Made by a program: the position numbers and the translations under genes. From Geobacter sp. (lineage in GTDB: Bacteria; Desulfobacterota; Desulfuromonadia; Geobacterales; Pseudopelobacteraceae), in NCBI GenBank assembly GCA_009684515.1, contig WKKS01000001.1, positions 186,001-250,000 on the forward strand: DNA of 64,000 bases, read 5' to 3'. Shown piece after piece: positions 51,676 through 61,452 of this stretch. Each line of letters starts with the position of its first letter. Position 1 is the stretch's first letter. The notes below the pieces were generated by a model. That model was given only the letters and a program-made list of their open reading frames with translations. It made no database searches and was not told the origin of the DNA.

Positions 51676-53038
51676 TATTCTCGTATTCTTTCATGGTATT
51701 AATATTGCGGAATGATTCCGGCGCGCCCGGAATACAGCTGAACATATCGCCTGGCAGCTGCTTTGTCCGAACCTTGTCCAGCAGGTTCAGAATGCTTTTA
51801 TCACCTTTATCGATGGCTTCCTGAATGCTGCCCAGCAATGATCGGTTATAAACCGCATGGAGCGGCTCGCGCAGCCCTTCACTGTTAAGCGGGACCACCG
51901 CTTCGCTGCCGTCATCACCTTCGCATAGAAACCTGATCAGGTCAGGGCTGAGATAAGGCATGTCACAAGCCGCAACAAATATTCTTTCCGTACTGCTGGC
52001 AGTAAGACCAGCTTGAAGACCGGCAATTGATCCCGCACCGGGGTATATATCGGCAACTTTACGACAGGGGAGAAAATCATATTCCTCGGGCGTGTTGGTG
52101 ACGATAATAACTTCATGGAACAGATCAGCCAGAACACGATAGCTGCGGGCAATGATCGGTTCTCCATCCACCACCATCAGCGCCTTGTTTCGACCCATAC
52201 GGCTGGATGAACCACCGGCCAGAATCACACCGGTTACACCCTCTATTTTATTCTCGGACGGAAAAGGCTCGATCAATTCCGGATGACTGTAGACCGTGAA
52301 TGATCCGCCCCGCACGTAGCCGACCAGACAGATTCCAGCTTGATCACAGAGTTTAACCGCCATGTCGGTGGGAGATGTACGCGATGCGATCAGCTTGATA
52401 TCCATCAAGGTCGCTTTGGCAACCATCTCGGTTGAAACCCGACCGGATGTAACCAGCTCGGCTCCCGCCATATTGATTCCTTTGAAAAGCGCTTCACCTG
52501 CAATCCGGTCGAAGGTATTGTGTCGTCCCAGATCTTCTGCGTACAGAATCAGACGGCCACCACGACCGATAGCAGCTGAGTGAATACCGCCATGAGAGCG
52601 GTACTGATCTGCTCTTTTGGCCAACTCTTCCATTAATCCGAATATTTGAGAAGGCAACACGAGCTGGGCATCACGGACTGTGACCGGTGCGTTTGAATTT
52701 GTATTCGGCATACTGAAGCTGATTCCGGCACCGCAACCGGATGTCAGCACCGGCTTGAGGCGTTCCGGCAGTTCACCTTTGATGCGCACATTGGCGCTGC
52801 CGAACTCTTCACAGACACTGAACATCTCGAAATCAGACAACATGGAGACGAACCCTTGCAGCCGCAAAAAACCGGCTACCAGAAAACGCAGATCATGAGG
52901 TGATCCGATCAATGTGGCAATTTCACGGCCATTGACGATCAGTTGGACAGGATATTCATTGACAACTCCGCCTGACACCGCCTGAAGGCAATTGTCACGG
53001 TAACGAAAAAAGGTCTGGTTTTGTTTTTCGGTGGTCAT
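51659..53038 (-). CDS. fdhD-mobA: FdhD-MobA fusion protein (formate dehydrogenase sulfur carrier / Mo cofactor guanylyltransferase)
   Basis: A 459-residue two-domain protein. Residues about 1-245 are FdhD, which passes sulfur to the Mo/W-bis-PGD cofactor of formate dehydrogenase (HGGIHSAA, LGRHNTFDRI, SGRVSTEM); its usual CxxC loop has only one Cys (TSGCGAG). Residues about 260-450 are MobA, which attaches GMP to molybdopterin (LAGGSSSRMGRNKAL, YPGAGSIAGL, CDMPYLSP). The two are usually separate genes. The start at 53038 fits FdhD length; the ribosome site is weak. Confidence 0.93.
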   Translation of the reverse strand: MTTEKQNQTFFRYRDNCLQAVSGGVVNEYPVQLIVNGREIATLIGSPHDLRFLVAGFLRLQGFVSMLSDFEMFSVCEEFGSANVRIKGELPERLKPVLTSGCGAGISFSMPNTNSNAPVTVRDAQLVLPSQIFGLMEELAKRADQYRSHGGIHSAAIGRGGRLILYAEDLGRHNTFDRIAGEALFKGINMAGAELVTSGRVSTEMVAKATLMDIKLIASRTSPTDMAVKLCDQAGICLVGYVRGGSFTVYSHPELIEPFPSENKIEGVTGVILAGGSSSRMGRNKALMVVDGEPIIARSYRVLADLFHEVIIVTNTPEEYDFLPCRKVADIYPGAGSIAGLQAGLTASSTERIFVAACDMPYLSPDLIRFLCEGDDGSEAVVPLNSEGLREPLHAVYNRSLLGSIQEAIDKGDKSILNLLDKVRTKQLPGDMFSCIPGAPESFRNINTMKEYENITVQQ

Positions 53039-53062
53039 AGTGTACTCGATTCCAAAAATATG

Positions 53063-53095
53063 AAAAGGGGGAGAACCTCGCGTGTTCTCCCCCTT
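53063..53095 (-). terminator. Terminator after lysC
   Basis: Perfect 12-base stem AAGGGGGAGAAC (53065-53076) with GTTCTCCCCCTT (53084-53095); TTTTCATATTTTT follows on the minus strand. Confidence 0.9.
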
Positions 53096-53119
53096 CAATT
53101 GCAAAGATGTCGTTAGTAA

Positions 53120-54334
53120 TCAGCCAGCCAGACCAAAAGTCTCGTGCATGACGCGCACGGCCAATTCGGTATATTTTTCGTCAATAACTACCGAGATTTT
53201 AATCTCCGAAGTCGAAATCATCTGGATATTGATGCTGTTCTGGGACAGCGCGGTAAACATCTGGGTAGCAACACCGGCGTGGCTGCGCATTCCGAGACCT
53301 ACGATCGAAATTTTGCTGATATTTTCGTCGGAAATAACCTGCTTGGCCTGAATCTTCTTGGCTGATTCATTAGTAATCAAAAGAGCCTGCTTCAGGTCAG
53401 CCTTGGTAACTGTGAAGGTAAAGTCAGTGGTACCGTCGATGCTCACGTTCTGGACGATCATATCAACCGATATTGCTGCATCGGAGAGCGGAGTCAGAAT
53501 CTTAGCGGCAATACCCGGCTTGTCCGGTACGCCCATAACGGCAATTTTGGCCTCATTCTTGTCGTACGCAACCCCTGAAACGAGAATTCCTTCCATTTCC
53601 TTATCCTCCCTGGTAACCATCGTACCGGTGTTTTCATTTAGACTTGAGCGGACATGCACATCCACATTGTATTTTTTTGCAAACTCGACCGAACGAATCT
53701 GGAGCACCTTGGCGCCAAGACTGGCCAGCTCAAGCATCTCATCATAGGAGATTTTTTCGATCTTGCGGGCTTCCTTGCAGATATTGGGATCTGTCGTATA
53801 AACGCCATCCACGTCGGTGTATATCTCGCACACATCTGCTTTCAATGCAGCCGCAATAGCCACCGCCGAAGTGTCGGATCCGCCGCGCCCCAGTGTCGTG
53901 ACATTACCGTTGGCATCAACCCCCTGGAAGCCTGCCAGAATCACGATCGTACCTTCCTTCAGGTCGGCACGCATATTTGCATCGCCGATGCTTTCAATGC
54001 GGGCTTTTGATGCAACCGAATCAGTTATAATGGGGACCTGCCACCCCTGGTAGGACTTGGCTTTATACCCCTGCGACTTCAAGTACATGGCCAACAGGCC
54101 GATTGTGACCTGCTCGCCGGTTGCGACCAGAACATCATACTCTCTGGCGTCCGGGATTTCACACATTTCGTTGGCAAGCGCGACCAGTTTATTGGTCTCA
54201 CCCGACATGGCCGATACGACAACAATTACATCGTTCCCTGCATCGTAAGTTTTGATAATGCGTTTGGCGACATTTTTAATGCGATCGGTGGTGCCTACCG
54301 AGGTGCCGCCGTATTTCTGGACTACAAGCGCCAT
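53120..54334 (-). CDS. lysC: Aspartate kinase
   Basis: A 404-residue aspartokinase of the lysine-sensitive, single-enzyme type. It begins VVQKYGGTSVG and has the kinase core (TLGRGGSDTSAVA, DVDGVYTTDP), then two ACT domains in the last 150 residues that usually bind lysine or threonine. It phosphorylates aspartate at the start of lysine/threonine/methionine synthesis. GGGAGGG precedes the ATG. An internal start for a separate beta subunit is possible in such genes but not demonstrated here. Confidence 0.95.
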   Translation of the reverse strand: MALVVQKYGGTSVGTTDRIKNVAKRIIKTYDAGNDVIVVVSAMSGETNKLVALANEMCEIPDAREYDVLVATGEQVTIGLLAMYLKSQGYKAKSYQGWQVPIITDSVASKARIESIGDANMRADLKEGTIVILAGFQGVDANGNVTTLGRGGSDTSAVAIAAALKADVCEIYTDVDGVYTTDPNICKEARKIEKISYDEMLELASLGAKVLQIRSVEFAKKYNVDVHVRSSLNENTGTMVTREDKEMEGILVSGVAYDKNEAKIAVMGVPDKPGIAAKILTPLSDAAISVDMIVQNVSIDGTTDFTFTVTKADLKQALLITNESAKKIQAKQVISDENISKISIVGLGMRSHAGVATQMFTALSQNSINIQMISTSEIKISVVIDEKYTELAVRVMHETFGLAG

Positions 54335-54410
54335 ACTGCCCTCCCTGATAATAATTGTTTGAAAAGCTAAACAATGGATTTTGCTCTATAGCAGATAAGC
54401 TGCTAAAAGG

Positions 54411-54902
54411 TCAAAGGTTATTTTGTCCGGACCGCCGGTCAATGAGCTGTTGAATAACTTTTTTTGATAGCGGTCCGTCAGCGGTGATAGTTATCGTTCT
54501 TTGGAGGTCATCCTGATAGTCAAACTTAACAGTCAGGTGATCGCTCGGCATCAGTTCATTCAAGCGCTCGGACCACTCCACGACACAAACGCCTTTGCCG
54601 TAGAAGTACTCTTCGAAACCAAGTTCGGCAATATCATCATCACCGGTCAGCCGGTAAAAATCAAAATGATACACCGGCACAGCAGCTTGGTAATTGTTCA
54701 TGATCGCAAAAGTCGGACTGGCTACCATATGGGCGCTTTCAGGGGCAACTGACGAAACGACTCCGCGGGTGAAACAGGTTTTGCCTCCTCCCAACTCACC
54801 CTGCAACGCCAGAAAGGAGCCTGGCTGGAGCAACAACCCCAACTGTGAGCCAAGCTCTTCCGTCTCCTGGGGGGAGCATGAAATCAGATTCAAGCCGGAC
54901 AC
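54411..54902 (-). CDS. tsaE: tRNA threonylcarbamoyladenosine biosynthesis ATPase TsaE
   Basis: A 163-residue P-loop ATPase with GELGGGKTCFTRG, SPTFAIMNNY, HFDFYRL and VVEWSERL, all typical of TsaE. It helps TsaB-TsaD form t6A37 in tRNAs. Its start shares a base with the end of the CBS gene. It is probably the last gene of the ftsH-folP-cdaA-glmM-pdxJ-acpS-nnrD-CBS-tsaE unit, with lysC 76 bases further. Confidence 0.94.
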   Translation of the reverse strand: MSGLNLISCSPQETEELGSQLGLLLQPGSFLALQGELGGGKTCFTRGVVSSVAPESAHMVASPTFAIMNNYQAAVPVYHFDFYRLTGDDDIAELGFEEYFYGKGVCVVEWSERLNELMPSDHLTVKFDYQDDLQRTITITADGPLSKKVIQQLIDRRSGQNNL

Positions 54903-55351
54903 TAGCGATTCATAGCGCGGATGATATCGATCCGCGACACCATTCCAATTACTTTTTTGCCATCAACAACCGGAATTGCGTGCAACTTGTGGCTGCTCAT
55001 TATTTCTGCGGCTCTGCTGACAGATTCGCCGACTCCAATCGTGACAACATCCTTGGAAGCCAGTTCAGCAGCCGTCTGGGCAGTAATTTTTTTGACTTCA
55101 CGCTCAAAACTCTGCTCACTTTCCAGAGGGATGACCCAGTCAAAAATGGAAATAACGGTCGGAATGTGGAGTGGACGCCCCTGCTCTATCAAATCCGAGG
55201 CGGTAACGATACCGGCCAGATTGCCTTGGTCATCCAAAACCGGCAGACTGCCAAAGCGCATTTTATCAAATATTTCCGCCATTTCCCGAACGGTTGTGGA
55301 ACCTTTTACACTAACAACTTCTTTGGTCATTATATCTGCGACGGTTTGCAT
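54902..55351 (-). CDS. Two-CBS-domain protein
   Basis: A 149-residue protein of two CBS domains: residues about 1-60 (VADIMTKEVVSVKGSTTVREM, GSLPVLDDQGNLAGIVTASDL) and 85-149 (KDVVTIGVGESVSRAAEIM, HAIPVVDGKKVIGMVSRIDI). Such free-standing pairs bind adenine nucleotides and act as sensors; no partner domain is attached. It lies between nnrD and tsaE, with tight spacing. Confidence 0.88.
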   Translation of the reverse strand: MQTVADIMTKEVVSVKGSTTVREMAEIFDKMRFGSLPVLDDQGNLAGIVTASDLIEQGRPLHIPTVISIFDWVIPLESEQSFEREVKKITAQTAAELASKDVVTIGVGESVSRAAEIMSSHKLHAIPVVDGKKVIGMVSRIDIIRAMNR

Positions 55352-55369
55352 AATCTGTCTCCCTTTATC

Positions 55370-56950
55370 TCAGAGCTCTCCGAACATTCTCAAGTTCGAA
55401 AGCAATGTGTTTTTAAGCAGTTTATTATAGGCAAATGGCAACATTTCCTGAACATCGCTTGCGTTTATCCCGATTTCTCCCTTTTCCTCGGCAACCATGT
55501 CAGCCGCGTAGCCATGGATAAAGACTCCCAACCGGCAGGCATCCCAGGCCGGATACCCCTGACCGAGCAGGGAAACAATGATACCAGTCAAGACATCTCC
55601 CATGCCGCCGGTCGCCATACCCGGGTTGCCACTGCCGTTGATGGCAGCGACACCATCGGGAGAAGCGATGATGGTTCTGGCTCCTTTCAGAACCAGGAAA
55701 ACACCATAGTTGCGTGCGAATTCCTGGGCCACCGAGATACGGATGGCATCAACATCCGGTATGGATGTTCCCAAAAGGCGCGACATTTCCCCATGGTGAG
55801 GGGTCAAAATCACCTGCTTGGATTTTTTGCGGCGCAGCACGGTCATATCCTCAGCCAAAGCGTTCAGACCGTCAGCATCTATAACCAGCGGGAGAGTTAT
55901 AGTTTCCACCAATGCCTGAACAAGTGCAACCGTGCCGGGGCGCCTGTCGAGACCGGGACCGATAGCCACAGAGTCCTTGCCAGGGAGCAACTTTTCGATT
56001 GACGGGAAAGAGCTGCTGGAGAGATGACCGCTGCCTGCATCAGGAAGCGGAACTGTCATAGCCTCGGTTGTTTTGGTTTCCAGGATACTGTTGATCCCCT
56101 CTGCAACAGCCAAAGTGACCAGACCGGAACCCGCCCGCACAGCGCTGTTGGCCGAAAGTGCTGCCGCTCCTGTTTTTCCGGTTGAGCCGGCAATAATCAG
56201 GCAATGACCGAAAACACCTTTGTGAGCCTGACGGTCCCGCCGATGCAGCAAAGGCCGCATTGTTTCCTGATTAAGAAAGTCATAACCGGAGGCGGTTTCC
56301 ATGAGTTGTTGCGGAATACCGACATCGGCAACAACCAGTCTGCCGGTATGTTCCGCACCGGGGTAAAGTACGTGCCCCAGCTTTGCAAATGCAAACGTCA
56401 CCGTAATGTAGGCCCTGACAGCGTCTCCCAGCACACGACCGGTTGTTCCATGAATACCGGAAGGAATATCCACTGAAAGCACCGGACGACCGGATGCATT
56501 GACAAGATCGATAGCTTCCTGATATACGCCGCTGACATCGCTGCGCAGGCCGGTTCCCAGCATGGCATCCACAATGACGTCGGCCTGGAAGATCTCTTCC
56601 ATATGCAGTGCAGCCAGCTGACCTTCGTGAACACAGAAATTGGTCCAGGCCGCCGGTATTTTTTCCAGATTTATTGCGGCATCTCCGCCAACCTGATTTT
56701 GCTCCGCCAGGATGATGACCTTGACGTTCCAGCCTTTCTGCCCCAGCAATCTGGCAATAACGTATCCATCCCCGCCATTATTGCCCTTCCCGGCCATGAT
56801 TACAGCACGCCCCTTCAATCCAAACTCGGCAACAATCTCTTCCACACAGCTGCATCCGGCTTTTTCCATTAATTCAAGGCCAGGGATCTTGAATTCCTCA
56901 ATCGCCCTTTTGTCGGTTTCCTGCATGGTGTGCGCAGATACGACCTTCAT
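55370..56950 (-). CDS. nnrD: Bifunctional NAD(P)H-hydrate repair enzyme (epimerase + ADP-dependent dehydratase)
   Basis: A 526-residue fusion. The N-terminal YjeF_N epimerase (about 1-215) has [16 protein letters not shown]. The C-terminal carbohydrate-kinase-like dehydratase (about 230-515) has [13 protein letters not shown] and [19 protein letters not shown]. It repairs hydrated NADH/NADPH. This fused form is common in bacteria. The stop/start overlap with acpS is four bases. Confidence 0.94.
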   Translation of the reverse strand: MKVVSAHTMQETDKRAIEEFKIPGLELMEKAGCSCVEEIVAEFGLKGRAVIMAGKGNNGGDGYVIARLLGQKGWNVKVIILAEQNQVGGDAAINLEKIPAAWTNFCVHEGQLAALHMEEIFQADVIVDAMLGTGLRSDVSGVYQEAIDLVNASGRPVLSVDIPSGIHGTTGRVLGDAVRAYITVTFAFAKLGHVLYPGAEHTGRLVVADVGIPQQLMETASGYDFLNQETMRPLLHRRDRQAHKGVFGHCLIIAGSTGKTGAAALSANSAVRAGSGLVTLAVAEGINSILETKTTEAMTVPLPDAGSGHLSSSSFPSIEKLLPGKDSVAIGPGLDRRPGTVALVQALVETITLPLVIDADGLNALAEDMTVLRRKKSKQVILTPHHGEMSRLLGTSIPDVDAIRISVAQEFARNYGVFLVLKGARTIIASPDGVAAINGSGNPGMATGGMGDVLTGIIVSLLGQGYPAWDACRLGVFIHGYAADMVAEEKGEIGINASDVQEMLPFAYNKLLKNTLLSNLRMFGEL

Positions 56951-57327
56951 AAAACCTCCAAAACAACCATTGCAACGGCATGTCCGCCGTCATGCGAGAT
57001 TGACAGCAGAAGCCGCCCCAAACCATGGGTCTTAAACTGCTCGGCAGCCTTGCCGGACAGAATCAAATCCGGCTTGCCAAGCGAATCGTTTGAAACCTCC
57101 ATGTCATGCCATGAAATACCGTCACGAAGCCCGGTGCCCAGAGCTTTCAAAAAAGCCTCTTTGGCGGCAAAACGTGCCGCCAGACAGGAGGCGGTGTCCT
57201 TTCGGCCTTTGCAGGTTGTCAGCTCTGCCGGATTAAATATGCGTTCCAACAGGGCGTTGTTGCCTTCGTCAATAAAACGCTGAAAGCGACCCGTAGCGAC
57301 GATATCTGTGCCAATACCATATATCAT
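56947..57327 (-). CDS. acpS: Holo-[acyl-carrier-protein] synthase
   Basis: A 126-residue phosphopantetheinyl transferase that activates acyl carrier protein. It has the AcpS signatures [15 protein letters not shown] with the metal-binding Asp and [13 protein letters not shown]. Four-base overlaps on both sides couple it to pdxJ and nnrD. Confidence 0.95.
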   Translation of the reverse strand: MIYGIGTDIVATGRFQRFIDEGNNALLERIFNPAELTTCKGRKDTASCLAARFAAKEAFLKALGTGLRDGISWHDMEVSNDSLGKPDLILSGKAAEQFKTHGLGRLLLSISHDGGHAVAMVVLEVL

Positions 57328-58043
57328 GAGTATTTAATCAACTCCACCATGTCGCGCACGGCACGGTCCAACCCGACCAGCATTGCGCGAGATATGATCG
57401 AATGCCCGATATTATACTCCTCTATGCCGCCCAGTGCAGCCAACGCCTTGATATTAACATAGTCCAGACCATGACCGGCATTGACGCCCAACCCAACCTT
57501 ACGGGCAAGTTTTATAGCTGTATCAATATCGTCCAACTCCCGTTTCTGGTCCGTCCAGTTGTGCGCTTCGGCGTAAGCTCCCGTGTGGATTTCAATATAA
57601 TCCGCACCGGTCTTGTTGGCAGCCTTGATCTGTTCCTGATTCGGATCAACAAACAGACTGACAACTATGCCGCCGTCCCTGAGGCGCTTGACGGTGTCAG
57701 TGATCTGTTTTAGATTTACAATAACATCCAACCCGCCTTCGGTAGTCAACTCCTGACGCTTCTCGGGGACCAGTGTTACCTGCTCCGGCTTGATACGTAG
57801 CGCAATGCGCACCATTTCCTGAGTGGCGGCCATTTCCAGATTGAGCTTGGTCTTGACGGTGCGGCGCAGTATCTCCAGGTCACGGTCCTGGATATGACGG
57901 CGATCTTCACGCAAATGGATCGTGATTCCTTCGGCGCCGGCCATTTCTCCAAGCGCGGCTGCCGTGACCGGGTCCGGCTCGACCCCGCCCCGGGCCTGAC
58001 GGACAGTTGCAATATGATCCACATTAAGTCCCAGCTTTGCCAT
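57324..58043 (-). CDS. pdxJ: Pyridoxine 5'-phosphate synthase
   Basis: A 239-residue TIM-barrel enzyme that condenses 1-deoxyxylulose-5-phosphate and 3-amino-2-oxopropyl phosphate. It begins [17 protein letters not shown] and contains [23 protein letters not shown] and GHGLDYVN. It belongs to the deoxyxylulose-phosphate-dependent vitamin B6 route; the other pdx genes are not here. Confidence 0.96.
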   Translation of the reverse strand: MAKLGLNVDHIATVRQARGGVEPDPVTAAALGEMAGAEGITIHLREDRRHIQDRDLEILRRTVKTKLNLEMAATQEMVRIALRIKPEQVTLVPEKRQELTTEGGLDVIVNLKQITDTVKRLRDGGIVVSLFVDPNQEQIKAANKTGADYIEIHTGAYAEAHNWTDQKRELDDIDTAIKLARKVGLGVNAGHGLDYVNIKALAALGGIEEYNIGHSIISRAMLVGLDRAVRDMVELIKYS

Positions 58044-59401
58044 TACTTCTCTCCAATATGCTTTTTAACCAGGTCGCAGATTTCGTTAGCCCAGGTGGTA
58101 ATCTCGTACTTATCCTGCCCCTCAATCATAACCCGCAACAGCGGTTCCGTGCCGGAGTAGCGGATCAGAACACGTCCCTCGTTACCGAGCTTTTGTTCGA
58201 CATCGCTGATTTTGGCAGCCACATCGCTAAAAGTGAGTATGTCACGTCTCTCGACGACTCTGGTATTGCACAGTACCTGTGGAAGCGGAATCATGATCTC
58301 TGCCAGCTCTGACAACGGTTTTTCCTCACGTCGCATGACCGCCAGAAGCTTCAGAGCGGAAAGTATGCCGTCTCCGGTTGTGCTGTAATCCAGGAAAATC
58401 ATGTGGCCCGATTGTTCACCACCCAGATTATAGCCACCCTTGCGCATCGCCTCCACAACATAACGGTCGCCAACATCAGTTTTGACAATATTGCCGCCCG
58501 CTTTACGCAGCGCGATATCAAGCCCCATGTTGCTCATGACGGTAGCCACCAGGGTTTTCTTTTTGAGCAGCTTGCGCTGCAACATGTCGCTGGCACAGAT
58601 CGCCATAATATGATCGCCATCAACCTCGTTGCCAAACTCATCACAAACAATGACCCGGTCTGCATCTCCGTCCAGGGCTATACCGATATCTGCGCGGTGA
58701 AGTTTAACGGCTTCACTGATAACTGATGGGCAGGTCGAACCGCATTCGGCATTGATATTGGTGCCGTTTGGTTTGACCCCCAGCGCAATAACTTCGGCTC
58801 CCAACTCCTCGAAAACAGCCGGAGCGACCTTGTATGCAGCGCCGTTGGCACAATCCAGGACTATTTTGAGTCCGGAAAGGTCCATTTCCGGTGGAAAGGT
58901 GTTTTTAAGAAAAACGATGTAGCGACCGGCCGCATCGTCAATGCGGAAAGCTTTGCCGACTTCGGTGGCGGTTGGACGCAAAGCGTCGATCTTATTAGTC
59001 TCGATCAGTTTCTCAATTTTAAGTTCAACGGCGTCCGGCAATTTGAAGCCGTCGGCTGAAAAAAACTTGATGCCGTTGTCCTGAAAAGCATTGTGTGAAG
59101 CGGAGATAACAACTCCGGCATCAGCCCGCATTGACTTGGTGATATTGGCAATGCCGGGTGTCGGCAACGGACCTACCAGCAGAACATCGACCCCCATCGA
59201 GCAGATACCGGCCACTAGGGCGTTCTCCAGCATGTAACCGGAGAGACGCGTGTCTTTACCGATCACGATCCGGTGACGGCGTTTGCTGGAGCTTTTAAAA
59301 ATATAAGCGGCTGCGCGGCCCAGCTGCATGGCTATCTCGGTAGTCATGGGGTAAACATTGGCAACGCCTCGCACACCGTCGGTTCCGAACAGTTTTTTCA
59401 T
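58043..59401 (-). CDS. glmM: Phosphoglucosamine mutase
   Basis: A 452-residue member of the phosphohexomutase family. The catalytic phosphoserine lies in ISASHN near residue 101, the metal loop in DGDADR, and the sugar-specificity loop in GGEQSGH. It makes glucosamine-1-phosphate for peptidoglycan and LPS. It is 26 bases after cdaA, an arrangement seen where c-di-AMP synthesis is tied to cell-wall precursors. Confidence 0.96.
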   Translation of the reverse strand: MKKLFGTDGVRGVANVYPMTTEIAMQLGRAAAYIFKSSSKRRHRIVIGKDTRLSGYMLENALVAGICSMGVDVLLVGPLPTPGIANITKSMRADAGVVISASHNAFQDNGIKFFSADGFKLPDAVELKIEKLIETNKIDALRPTATEVGKAFRIDDAAGRYIVFLKNTFPPEMDLSGLKIVLDCANGAAYKVAPAVFEELGAEVIALGVKPNGTNINAECGSTCPSVISEAVKLHRADIGIALDGDADRVIVCDEFGNEVDGDHIMAICASDMLQRKLLKKKTLVATVMSNMGLDIALRKAGGNIVKTDVGDRYVVEAMRKGGYNLGGEQSGHMIFLDYSTTGDGILSALKLLAVMRREEKPLSELAEIMIPLPQVLCNTRVVERRDILTFSDVAAKISDVEQKLGNEGRVLIRYSGTEPLLRVMIEGQDKYEITTWANEICDLVKKHIGEK

Positions 59402-59427
59402 GGTTGTTTCATCTCCTGCAAAGTTGA

Positions 59428-60213
59428 TTATTCAGCTGCAGCTTGCACCCGTGTCACACGCTTGCCCTCGATCGCCTTTCGGGAAAGCTGTCGTATTTCG
59501 GCCGGGTCGGCATCATAGGTAATTTTTCCGTCATGTACGATTGATATTTTGCCGGTTTCCTCCGAAACTACCAGTACCAGCACATCGGTCTGTTCCGAAA
59601 TGCCCAGTGCAGCCCTATGACGCGTTCCGAAGCTTTTGGCGATATCCGGATTCTGGGTCAGCGGCAGAAAACATCCCGCGCTGATAATCTTCTCACGCTG
59701 AATAATGACGGCACCGTCATGAATTGGGGAATATGGCAGGAAGATCGAGTTAAGAAGTTCGCTGGTCACTTTGGCATCGATTTCGGTCCCAACCTGGATC
59801 AGATGATCAATCGACATCTGGCGAACAATAACTATCAACGCGCCAATCCGTCGCTCGGCCAATTCATGCAATCCCTTGGACAATTCGTCAACGGTGGCCA
59901 TCAAAACCGGATTTGTGCCATCTTCCTGTTTGCTGCGTTTTTTGAACAGGAAGAGAGTCTGCCTGATGTCACCCTGGAAAATCACCGTAATCACAGCTGG
60001 CGCAGAATACAGCAATATCCTGAAAAACAGGGCTGTCGATGCAAGGCCCAGGTAACCTGCAATGGACTCAGCGGCAAACAGCCCCGCTAAAACGACCAAA
60101 AGCCGTAGGGCGGCTTCTTTACGCACAACCAACGCACTACAGCAGATCAGACCAGCCACAAGAAGCTTGTCGATAAAGTTAATCAGAGTGAGGCTATCGG
60201 AGAGAGGTGCCAT
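59428..60213 (-). CDS. cdaA: Diadenylate cyclase CdaA
   Basis: A 261-residue CdaA-type c-di-AMP synthase. Three N-terminal membrane segments (about 12-30, 36-55, 60-80) precede the DAC domain, with the DGA motif at 166-168 (HDGAVII) and RHR at 198-200 (GTRHRAALG). It makes c-di-AMP from two ATP. It lies between folP and glmM; the usual ybbR (cdaR) gene between cdaA and glmM is missing. Confidence 0.95.
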   Translation of the reverse strand: MAPLSDSLTLINFIDKLLVAGLICCSALVVRKEAALRLLVVLAGLFAAESIAGYLGLASTALFFRILLYSAPAVITVIFQGDIRQTLFLFKKRSKQEDGTNPVLMATVDELSKGLHELAERRIGALIVIVRQMSIDHLIQVGTEIDAKVTSELLNSIFLPYSPIHDGAVIIQREKIISAGCFLPLTQNPDIAKSFGTRHRAALGISEQTDVLVLVVSEETGKISIVHDGKITYDADPAEIRQLSRKAIEGKRVTRVQAAAE

Positions 60214-60245
60214 GGTTAGCCTGTCAATCGCAAGGAGTGTGACGA

Positions 60246-61451
60246 TCAGTACTGCAAAACCGCGTGAGCAACATCGGCAACATCACGCATGGCGCGCACG
60301 TCATGAACCCGCAGAATCGAAGCACCATTGGCGACCGCCAGAGCAGAAGTGGCGGCGGTCCCGAACAGGCGCTCGGAAAGCGGCTCACGACCCAGGATTT
60401 TCCCGATGAAAGTCTTACGCGATGTGCCAATCAATATTGGCAAGCCCATGCCGGTCAATTCCCGGAGACGCCGCAATATTTCCAGGTTTCCGTCAGCATC
60501 TTTGCCGAATCCAATACCGGGATCGATGGCGATCCTTTCAGAGGCAACCCCCGCTTCCAGAGCAAGCGAAACAGAACTTCTCAGACCATCCGCTATCTCA
60601 CTCATCAGATCGACATAGCCGGTATTTTTTTGCATTTCATCCGGCGTGCCACGGGTATGCATCAGTACGGCGGCAGCTCCGCTTTTGGCCGTGACGGACG
60701 CCATTCGCGGGTCAAAGTTGAAGCCGCTGACGTCATTTACAATTTCAGCGCCTGCGGAAAGAGCGCTGTCGGCGACAACGCTCTTCCAGGTATCTACCGA
60801 GATGGCGCATTTAAGTACGCCGGACAAACGTTCTATAACCGGAATTATTCTGGCCAGTTCCTCCGCCGCCTGGACCGGCGGAGCGCCGGGCCGTGTGCTT
60901 TCGCCACCTATGTCGATGATGTCGGCCCCTTCAGACTCCATCATCAGAGCATGTTCGACAGAGCGCTCCGGATCAATAAAGCGGCCGCCATCCGAAAATG
61001 AATCCGGTGTAAGATTCAAAATACCCATGATCAATGGGCGCTCCAGAGAGAACTCGCGGCGAGCTGTAACCCATTTTTTGGGGAGCTGACTGATATTTGA
61101 CAAGAGCAGACCAAGTTCAATGGCCAGGTCCGGCAGACCGAACGGTTGTGCCTTCAACTTGAAGCAGAGTTTCTGCAGCTGTTTGTCAGTGCCGATCAGT
61201 ACGACATCGGTCTGGTTTATACTGCAAGCCACCGTACCTCGGGCAACGGCAGCATCTCCACCCAGCGACAACATTTCCTGTTTCAGGATGTTGGCCTGGC
61301 GGCACTGCAGAGCAGGCAGGTGAACACAGCGGGTCAGCATTTTACTGTGCATCATGCCCACTCCGCCTGGATCAACTCCGATACGGACTAACTCGGTCAC
61401 GGCCTGATCCGGAGTACTGATCGACAGCACTCTGGGAGAGAAACCGGCCAT
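60246..61451 (-). CDS. folP: Dihydropteroate synthase with N-terminal extension
   Basis: A 401-residue protein. The catalytic DHPS domain occupies about residues 135-401 (MGILNLTPDSFSDGG, ESTRPGA, GIGFGKDADGNLEIL, GTSRKTFIG). The first 130 residues form an extra domain without the catalytic motifs; similar extensions occur in some other DHPS proteins. It joins pterin pyrophosphate and p-aminobenzoate in folate synthesis and is the target of sulfonamides. One base separates it from ftsH. Confidence 0.94.
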   Translation of the reverse strand: MAGFSPRVLSISTPDQAVTELVRIGVDPGGVGMMHSKMLTRCVHLPALQCRQANILKQEMLSLGGDAAVARGTVACSINQTDVVLIGTDKQLQKLCFKLKAQPFGLPDLAIELGLLLSNISQLPKKWVTARREFSLERPLIMGILNLTPDSFSDGGRFIDPERSVEHALMMESEGADIIDIGGESTRPGAPPVQAAEELARIIPVIERLSGVLKCAISVDTWKSVVADSALSAGAEIVNDVSGFNFDPRMASVTAKSGAAAVLMHTRGTPDEMQKNTGYVDLMSEIADGLRSSVSLALEAGVASERIAIDPGIGFGKDADGNLEILRRLRELTGMGLPILIGTSRKTFIGKILGREPLSERLFGTAATSALAVANGASILRVHDVRAMRDVADVAHAVLQY

Positions 61452-61452
61452 A

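Noticed and set aside
54845-56002. Antisense frame of 385 codons across tsaE, the CBS gene and nnrD
   Set aside because: It runs across three genes on the other strand with unmistakable families and motifs.
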